Shown here: piece after piece, positions 7,200-10,134 of the stretch | How positions within the stretch are numbered: the stretch's first letter is position 1 | Layout: the number at the start of each line of letters is the position of its first letter | Source: Candidatus Doudnabacteria bacterium RIFCSPHIGHO2_02_FULL_46_11 | Lineage (GTDB): Bacteria; Patescibacteriota; Doudnabacteria; UBA920; 2-02-FULL-46-11 | Direction: 5' to 3' | Length of the DNA stretch: 10,134 bases | Assembly (NCBI GenBank): GCA_001779955.1 | Contig: MFES01000006.1 | Span: 15,628-25,761 of the forward strand | Program-made: the position numbers and the translations under genes | The notes under the pieces: model-generated | What the model saw: only the letters and a program-made list of their open reading frames with translations | Databases searched by the model: none | Told to the model about the DNA's origin: nothing

Positions 7200-7439
7200 T
7201 TATTCACCGGTCCCGAAGAACTGACCCAAAGGGCTTACGATCAATTGAAAAGCTCCAAACAAATAAAGAAGCGAAATAATTACAAAAACCAAACCGACAA
7301 TCTTAATATAATTATTGGTACCGCCGAAATATTTATCGCCCCATTCAAGCCGGCCGGTCCACTGCTCTATTTGGTAGGCATACTTCATTATCAGAAAACC
7401 TGCGGCAAATATTAGGAGCGATATAAAAAACCGTGTCAT
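7200..7439 (-). CDS. Small two-helix membrane protein, function unknown
   Basis: A 79-residue protein with two predicted membrane segments, about 4-18 (FFISLLIFAAGFLIM) and 46-68 (IKIVGLVFVIISLLYLFGAFQLI). They are joined by a polar stretch containing QWTGRLEWGDKYFGG. I cannot assign a family. The start is ATG at 7437-7439, with AT-rich sequence and no obvious Shine-Dalgarno; a small GCCC-GAA-GGGC hairpin (7460-7470) lies just upstream. It lies between tRNA-Ala and the broken tRNA region, in the same direction. Open frame, hydrophobic pattern and lack of competing features support it as real. Confidence 0.72.
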   Translation of the reverse strand: MTRFFISLLIFAAGFLIMKYAYQIEQWTGRLEWGDKYFGGTNNYIKIVGLVFVIISLLYLFGAFQLIVSPLGQFFGTGE

Positions 7440-7479
7440 TTGATTTTAGATTAAGCGGAGCCCGAAGGGCGAAGTTTAA

Positions 7480-7555
7480 TGGTGCGTGTGGCAGGGATCG
7501 AATCCCAGTAGTAGAACTCGCGGACTCGTTCACTACGGGACTGCCGCCTGCGACC
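7480..7555 (-). pseudogene. tRNA 3' fragment with a 44-bp palindrome inserted in its T arm
   Basis: Read on the minus strand the fragment ends CACACGC-A-CCA (7490-7480). The T-stem 3' strand and loop are TTCGATC-CCTGC (7502-7491). The matching T-stem 5' strand GCAGG with preceding GGTC is at 7555-7547, displaced by 44 bases (7503-7546). Removing these restores a perfect GCAGG-TTCGATC-CCTGC arm. The insert is a hairpin related to the one at 7821-7854. Upstream of 7555 I cannot find an anticodon arm or the GCGTGTG acceptor partner, so the gene is broken and its identity is unknown. Confidence 0.6.
7503..7546. repeat. Palindromic element, copy 1 (inside tRNA fragment)
   Basis: A 44-base unit with imperfect self-complementary ends (CCCAGTAGTAGAAC on one side, GTTCACTACGGG on the other) around a GC-rich centre with CTCGCGGACTCG. 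The same pair of ends recurs in inverse orientation at 7821-7854. It sits exactly between T-loop position 54 and T-stem position 53 of a tRNA fragment, with no loss of tRNA bases. Confidence 0.65.
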
Positions 7556-7597
7556 TTTACTCTTGATTACTTGCCCCGTAGTAAATTTTGGTCTACT

Positions 7598-7645
7598 TGG
7601 TGGGCATATCTGGATTCGAACCAGAGACCTCGTCATTATCAGTGA
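7598..7645 (-). pseudogene. 3' half of a split tRNA-Ile(GAU)-like gene
   Basis: On the minus strand this holds TCA-CTGATAA-TGACG (anticodon GAU and 3' anticodon strand), then AGGTC. It continues with a perfect T arm TCTGG-TTCGAAT-CCAGA and the acceptor strand TATGCCC-A-CCA. That acceptor strand pairs exactly with GGGCATA of the separate 5' half at 7855-7876. The D-stem 3' strand and part of the anticodon 5' strand (expected GAGCGCG) are absent. The sequence switches to the arm TCCCGAACAA at 7646. Confidence 0.8.
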
Positions 7646-7808
7646 TCCCGAACAACTGCTCGCCAAGCTCGCTTTGTACGGGACAGGCGCGCTTGATATT
7701 GAATCACTTGGTGGGTGCGCGTGGACTCGAACCACGGACCTCGTCGTTATCAGTGACGCGCTCTAACCAGCTGAGCTACGCACCCAAATTATACTAAATT
7801 GTTCGGGA
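7646..7808. repeat. Inner inverted repeat around the intact tRNA-Ile
   Basis: TCCCGAACAA at 7646-7655 and TTGTTCGGGA at 7799-7808 are perfect 10-bp inverted repeats enclosing tRNA-Ile. The left arm can alternatively pair locally with TTTGTACGGGA just to its right, and the right arm with CGGTCCCG, so several hairpins compete here. Confidence 0.65.
7709..7785 (-). tRNA. tRNA-Ile(GAU)
   Basis: A complete cloverleaf of 77 nt with encoded CCA. The acceptor pairs GGGTGCG with CGCACCC; the D arm is GCTC-AGCTGGTTA-GAGC; the anticodon loop CTGATAA gives GAU; the T arm is CGTGG-TTCGAGT-CCACG. The anticodon stem (CGTCA with CGACG) has an A-C mismatch at positions 31-39, next to the loop. It is nested between the two halves of another tRNA-Ile-like gene. 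Confidence 0.95.
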
Positions 7809-7820
7809 CAGCGGTCCCGC

Positions 7821-7854
7821 GTCCCGTAGTGAACCGTAGGTTCTACTACTGGGA
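7821..7854. repeat. Palindromic element, copy 2 (in split tRNA-Ile)
   Basis: A 34-base imperfect palindrome with the same ends as copy 1 at 7503-7546 but inverted and with a shorter centre: TCCCGTAGTGAAC, CGTAG, GTTCTACTACTGGGA. It begins directly after GGTTA of the tRNA-Ile-like 5' half, so its edge coincides with the break in that tRNA. Confidence 0.65.
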
Positions 7855-7876
7855 TAACCAGCTGAGCTATATGCCC
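7855..7876 (-). pseudogene. 5' half of a split tRNA-Ile-like gene
   Basis: On the minus strand this reads GGGCATA-TA-GCTC-AGCTGGTTA, a standard tRNA 5' acceptor strand, D-stem 5' strand and D loop. It then breaks into the palindrome at 7854. Its acceptor strand is perfectly complementary to the 3' half at 7598-7645, 209 bases away, with an intact tRNA-Ile in between. Simple removal of the insert would still leave seven tRNA bases missing, so a functional product is unlikely. Confidence 0.75.
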
Positions 7877-7996
7877 AAAATTACTACAGGGCAAAATGAA
7901 CTAGACACTGCTTGCCCTCCGAAGTTCGAGTGCAACGAGAACGTAGGATGGGAGCTAGATACCCATTTAACTCAAAAATTCTAACAGAAAAGTAAC

Positions 7997-8021
7997 AAAA
8001 AAACAAGCTCCAAAAGGAGCT
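7997..8021 (-). terminator. Intrinsic terminator downstream of 16S rRNA
   Basis: On the minus strand AGCTCC-TTTT-GGAGCT forms a 6-bp stem (8006-8021), extendable by AAC/GTT, followed by a run of seven T within TGTTTTTTTG. It lies about 180 bases after the 16S 3' end, so the 16S transcript probably stops before the tRNA cluster. Confidence 0.75.
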
Positions 8022-8056
8022 AGTTTTCCTTAACATCTTAATAAGTGATCGAACCT

Positions 8057-8148
8057 TGCCCGCAAAAATTTACGAAGTAAATTTCGGCAGGCGTCAATAA
8101 CTTTGATTCACCTTCCCATCCGGCGAAATCCTTGCGGATTTTTCCGGA
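8057..8148. repeat. Two hairpins in the 16S trailer
   Basis: The first pairs AAATTTAC with GTAAATTT around a GAA triloop (8066-8084), closed by an outer TGCC/GGCA. The second pairs TCCGG with CCGGA and AAATCC with GGATTT around TTGC (8119-8148). Neither has a uridine tract. They resemble the hairpins elsewhere in this window and may be palindromic repeats or trailer-processing structures. The rest of 8022-8199 holds nothing recognisable. Confidence 0.6.
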
Positions 8149-8246
8149 CAGGCCGACCAAACTAGGTTGTCTGCAATAGCAGTACCAATTTCTCCCTAGA
8201 AAGGAGGTGATCCATGCACAGCTTCCGCTACGCATGCCTTGTTACG

Positions 8247-9018
8247 CATCTGTTTTATCCCTCATTACTAAGGGTGTCGGACTATATCTTCATCCTGGTT
8301 TCCCAGGAGCTTACGTGTAGTCTCTACGGGGTTAAGGCAACTTATATGCCATACATTGTTGAATGTATGGTTTAACAAGTCCTTTAAAGTTCTCATAACT
8401 GCTCTTTTTAAAATACAATCGATGTCCTTTTGAATCGGAGTTGACTGTTGTTTCGATACCAAACGCAGATAGTTGCCGGCGAATGATAGCGATGCTCTCT
8501 AAAGAGAAATTATGCACCGAGATGTCTATTGTATCTCGATGTCTGGTACCATCATCCATAAACCAAATTGCTAGCATCATAGGTGTTAACCTAAAATCTT
8601 TGACAATTTGTTTAGAATTACGATACCACTCATGCCTCAATTTAGTGATCTCTGGATGGCCGACAGTACCAAACCTCCAAGAATTATTCGAAGGAGTATA
8701 TCTTACTCCAGAGAAACATAACCTTTTAACAAAATTATATTTCCATTCTAGATAATCCTTGTGCCTGGCGGCATGTTCGACAATTAATCGAAAATGTTTG
8801 CCAGACTGGCACAATGTTCCATCCCCTAACAGACAAGCGATAATTGCTTCTTTCTCTGAAGGAGTAATTGGCAATTCCTTTATCTGCTTAGAAATTTTTG
8901 TTTGAGACATGATCGAACTTCTAGCCTAACTTCCCTCGGTATTGCCCTTTGATTATAAAAGGGGTTCACCGATATAGTTAGATTTTACTATGCAATTACT
9001 CGCATAGGAAGCCGTTAA
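8247..9018 (-). ncRNA. Group I self-splicing intron in 16S rRNA (site 1495/1496)
   Basis: The 772-nt insert is exactly delimited by the exons. P1 pairs exon GAAGU (9023-9019) with the internal guide GCUUC (9012-9008), with a U-G wobble at the 5' splice site. P10 pairs intron ACG (9015-9013) with exon CGU. The last intron base is G. P2 (CTATGC/GCATAG), P4-P5 around GGTGAACCCC...GGGCAATACC (8937-8971), P7 (GACTA 8322-8318 with TAGTC 8284-8280) and P8 with a GAAA tetraloop (8293-8308) are all visible. The endonuclease gene lies between the P4-P6 side and P7, so the core is intact. Confidence 0.93.
8332..8910 (-). CDS. LAGLIDADG homing endonuclease in the group I intron
   Basis: A 192-residue protein of the LAGLIDADG_2 type, probably a monomer with two half-domains. 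The two motifs are EAIIACLLGDGTL (about 20-32) and LAIWFMDDGTR (about 112-122), each with the metal-binding acidic residue in the G-D-G or D-D-G turn. The C-terminal part (KSSYENFKGLVKPYI, then MAYKLP) is typical of this family. It is expected to cleave intronless 16S genes at the 1495/1496 site and so spread the intron. The start is ATG at 8908-8910 with a weak ribosome-binding site. The stop TAA lies 10 bases upstream of P7, leaving the ribozyme free. Being inside an rRNA intron, it must be translated from the precursor or the excised intron. Confidence 0.93.
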   Translation of the reverse strand: MSQTKISKQIKELPITPSEKEAIIACLLGDGTLCQSGKHFRLIVEHAARHKDYLEWKYNFVKRLCFSGVRYTPSNNSWRFGTVGHPEITKLRHEWYRNSKQIVKDFRLTPMMLAIWFMDDGTRHRDTIDISVHNFSLESIAIIRRQLSAFGIETTVNSDSKGHRLYFKKSSYENFKGLVKPYIQQCMAYKLP

Positions 9019-9066
9019 ACTTCACTCCAGTCGCTGGTCTCAGCTTGGTAAGAATAAATTCCTGCT

Positions 9067-9669
9067 TCAGCTACTCCCAACTTCCATAGTGTGACGGGCG
9101 GATTGCGATAGTTGAGCATACTTCGCGTTCCCACGTAGCGTGCGGCTTTCCCGCACTACGCGAGTCCGATGATTCATTTGAGACTTAAGTTGTTTAATAA
9201 GTTCAATCCCTTTTTGATGATGATGTTCTCCCTTGCTGACCAGTTCAGCTATTTTGCAAAATATAGCAAAACTTTTTTGTTTGCTCTGTGTATGTAGAGC
9301 GTGTTCAAGAAAAAATGGAATAATCGTTCCCATTATATCTCTGTAAGAATGCACTGTATATCTGTAACACTGCGCATGATTGGCACGCGTCTCGTGTTGA
9401 AAATATACAGCTCCACATCCCAAAAACTTTTGAACTTCATCCAACAACTTTTTATCTTGGGCCTGCATTTTAATGAAGAATTTTAGTTGCACAAGTGCGC
9501 CACCGCTATGATTGTACGGCGGTCTCACTAATACATAAAAGCATCCCTCACCATCTGTAAGCCCAGTAATGTAGTCTGCCGAAATAATCGGTTTCGTCCT
9601 TCGGCCCAAACCGTTTAGTTTGGACTTACTATGACTCAGCTGACTTCTCAAAGCTTTTATTTTACTCAT
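9067..9669 (-). CDS. Single-motif LAGLIDADG endonuclease in the group II-like intron, reading into exon B
   Basis: A 200-residue protein of the LAGLIDADG_1 type. One motif, DYITGLTDGEGCF, is at about 32-44. It is followed by the expected fold (IKMQAQDKKLLDEVQKFLG at 67-84, YRYTVHSYRDIMGTIIPFF at 102-120, LIKQLKSQMN at 157-166), and one motif implies a homodimer. The family-like part ends at about residue 166. Residues 167-189 are encoded by ribozyme domains V and VI, and about the last 11 (SARHTMEVGSS) by the 16S exon, because the stop TGA lies at 9067-9069 in exon B. It is unrelated to the endonuclease in the downstream intron. The start ATG is at 9667-9669, with AAGG just upstream. Confidence 0.88.
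   Translation of the reverse strand: MSKIKALRSQLSHSKSKLNGLGRRTKPIISADYITGLTDGEGCFYVLVRPPYNHSGGALVQLKFFIKMQAQDKKLLDEVQKFLGCGAVYFQHETRANHAQCYRYTVHSYRDIMGTIIPFFLEHALHTQSKQKSFAIFCKIAELVSKGEHHHQKGIELIKQLKSQMNHRTRVVRESRTLRGNAKYAQLSQSARHTMEVGSS
9102..9164 (-). ncRNA. Group II intron domains V and VI
   Basis: Domain V spans 9164-9130. The triad C-G-C (9162-9160) pairs with G-U-G (9134-9132) with the conserved central G-U wobble, then five pairs follow ending in U-G. The two-base bulge is A9141-C9140, and a four-pair upper stem is capped by GAAAG. Domain VI spans 9126-9105: GCGA pairs with UCGC and AGU with ACU, leaving A9109 bulged with seven bases between it and the 3' splice site. The loop is one base longer than the usual GAAA tetraloop. 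Confidence 0.8.
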
Positions 9670-9935
9670 AAACCTTGAGATCTCCCCGGGTAATTATTAA
9701 TACTGTTCCAGACATCATGATCGAGGTTAGTTCGATACTTCCCCATAACACACCGCATGGGTCGTATCCCTCTTTCCGCCGGTTAGCGGATGATCACGCT
9801 GCCTTTTGCTACTAGGATCCTTCAGTCTTTTCCTCGCGGAATAAGACCTATCTGTTCGCTACGCTCTGAATTCATTTTATCAGAGGGGTTGATTTTAACA
9901 ACCTAGTTTTAATAACAGCCGGGCGCCTTTAATTT
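9102..9935 (-). ncRNA. Group II-like self-splicing intron in 16S rRNA (site 1398/1399)
   Basis: The 834-nt insert is exactly delimited by exons ending GTACACA and beginning CCGCCCG. It does not follow group I rules: the preceding exon base is A and the last intron base is U. It matches group II: a 3' end AU, domain VI with a bulged A, and domain V (separate entry). It also has a hairpin CCCAT...ATGGG (9742-9761) whose loop GCGGUGUGU (9756-9748) is complementary to the ligated exons ACACA+CCGC, as expected of EBS1 plus the delta position. The 5' end (AAATTAAAGGCGCCC) lacks GUGYG; AGGCG eight bases in is the nearest resemblance. Positions 9670-9935 hold domain-I-like hairpins only. Confidence 0.78.
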
Positions 9936-10134
9936 TGTGTACAAGACCCGAGAACGTATTCAACGTGGCGAGGCTGATCCACGTTTACTAGCGATTCCAG
10001 CTTCATGAGGTCGAGTTGCAGACCTCAATCCGAACTGAGGACGTTTTTTTGGATTTGCTCCGCCTTACGGCTTGGCAGCCCTTTGTAACGCCCATTGTAG
10101 CACGTGTGTAGCCCAGATTGTAAGAAGCACGCTG

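Larger units (their letters stand above)
7571..7894. repeat. Outer inverted repeat around the tRNA-Ile cluster
   Basis: Arms at 7571-7591 and 7875-7894 are inverted copies differing by one substitution and one extra A; the shared core reads TTGCCC, then GTAGTAA, then ATTTTGG. The right arm overlaps the first bases of the tRNA-Ile-like 5' half, and the left arm begins six bases beyond the CCA of its 3' half, so the pair encloses the whole split-tRNA cluster. Confidence 0.7.
8200..10134 (-). rRNA. rrs: 16S rRNA, 3' part, in three exons with two introns
   Basis: The gene runs off the right edge. Exon A (9936-10134) holds the conserved GGGCTACACACGTGCTACAA, CTGCAACTCGACC and GGAATCGCTAGTAA blocks and ends GTACACA (E. 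coli A1398). Exon B (9019-9101, 83 nt) begins CCGCCCGTCAC and holds a shortened helix 44, ending GAAGT (U1495). Exon C (8200-8246) begins CGTAACAAGG and ends with the anti-Shine-Dalgarno GGATCACCTCCTTT. Joining A-B-C restores GTACACACCGCCCG and AAGTCGTAACAAGG exactly. The 5' end and its promoter are outside the window. The mature 3' end is placed near 8200 by homology. Confidence 0.97.

Noticed and set aside
7563..7797. Plus-strand open frames across the tRNA region (with words like RTRDL and GARGLEPRTSSL)
   Set aside because: These are the translated complement of tRNA genes, a common false prediction around tRNAs.
7786..7798. TATAAT-like -10 box just upstream of tRNA-Ile on the minus strand (7788-7793)
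   Set aside because: It lies two bases from the tRNA 5' end, so transcription would start inside the tRNA; probably chance in AT-rich sequence.
7952..7964. GGGTATC-TA-GCTC on the minus strand, resembling a further tRNA 5' end
   Set aside because: Only 13 bases match and no complementary GATACCC acceptor strand or other arm is present nearby.
7480..7984. A CRISPR array, because several similar short units recur here
   Set aside because: The units are inverted, of unequal length and unevenly spaced; they are tRNA parts and palindromes, with no regular direct repeats or cas genes.
9807..9832. AAGAC near 9815-9819 as an EBS2 for exon GUCUU
   Set aside because: The same bases form a local stem with a GCGA loop inside the intron, so the exon pairing cannot be claimed from sequence alone.
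9102..9935. Reading the upstream 16S insertion as a second group I intron or an archaeal-type bulge-helix-bulge intron
   Set aside because: The exon base before the intron is A rather than U, the last intron base is U rather than G, and no P7-like pair was found. No bulge-helix-bulge was seen at the junctions, while domains V and VI of group II fit in detail.

Overview
The window looks like a piece of a Candidate Phyla Radiation (Patescibacteria, Parcubacteria-like) genome. The evidence is a bacterial 16S rRNA gene broken by self-splicing introns with homing-endonuclease genes, very compact atp genes (a delta subunit of 130 residues), few strong Shine-Dalgarno sites, and many short hairpin repeats between genes. 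UGA is used as a stop codon (for example at the ends of atpH and the 126-residue gene), which argues against the SR1/Gracilibacteria recoded lineages. The lineage call is an inference from these traits. Everything recognisable is on the minus strand, so the region reads from right to left.

From the right edge (10134) to about 8200 lies the 3' part of a 16S rRNA gene in three exons. The upstream intron (9102-9935) falls between E. coli-equivalent positions 1398 and 1399. It carries hallmarks of a group II ribozyme: a domain V with a CGC triad and AC bulge, a domain VI with a bulged A seven nucleotides from the 3' end, an AU 3' end, and an EBS1-type loop complementary to the ligated exons. Its gene is a LAGLIDADG endonuclease rather than a reverse transcriptase. 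The downstream intron (8247-9018) falls between 1495 and 1496 and is a typical group I intron (P1 with U-G, P10, P4-P5, P7, P8, terminal G) with a different LAGLIDADG gene. An 83-nt helix-44 exon lies between them. A strong terminator (7997-8021) ends the 16S transcript.

From about 8000 to 7000 is a tRNA region reminiscent of a classical 16S-23S spacer (Ile then Ala), but no 23S follows. It holds an intact tRNA-Ile(GAU), two halves of a second tRNA-Ile(GAU)-like gene that flank the intact one, a tRNA 3' fragment with a 44-bp palindrome inserted in its T arm, a small two-helix membrane protein gene, and tRNA-Ala(UGC). Inverted repeats bracket the tRNAs.

From about 6990 to 5730 are an endonuclease/exonuclease/phosphatase-fold protein and an unrecognised 126-residue protein. 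From 5625 to the left edge runs an F-type ATP synthase operon: atpZ-like, atpB (a), atpE (c), atpF (b), atpH (delta), atpA (alpha), atpG (gamma), and the start of atpD (beta), which is cut by the window edge. Together these encode the membrane ring and stator (a, b, c) and the catalytic head and stalk (alpha, beta, gamma, delta) of a rotary ATP synthase. The c subunit lacks the obvious Na+-binding residues, so H+ coupling is more likely.
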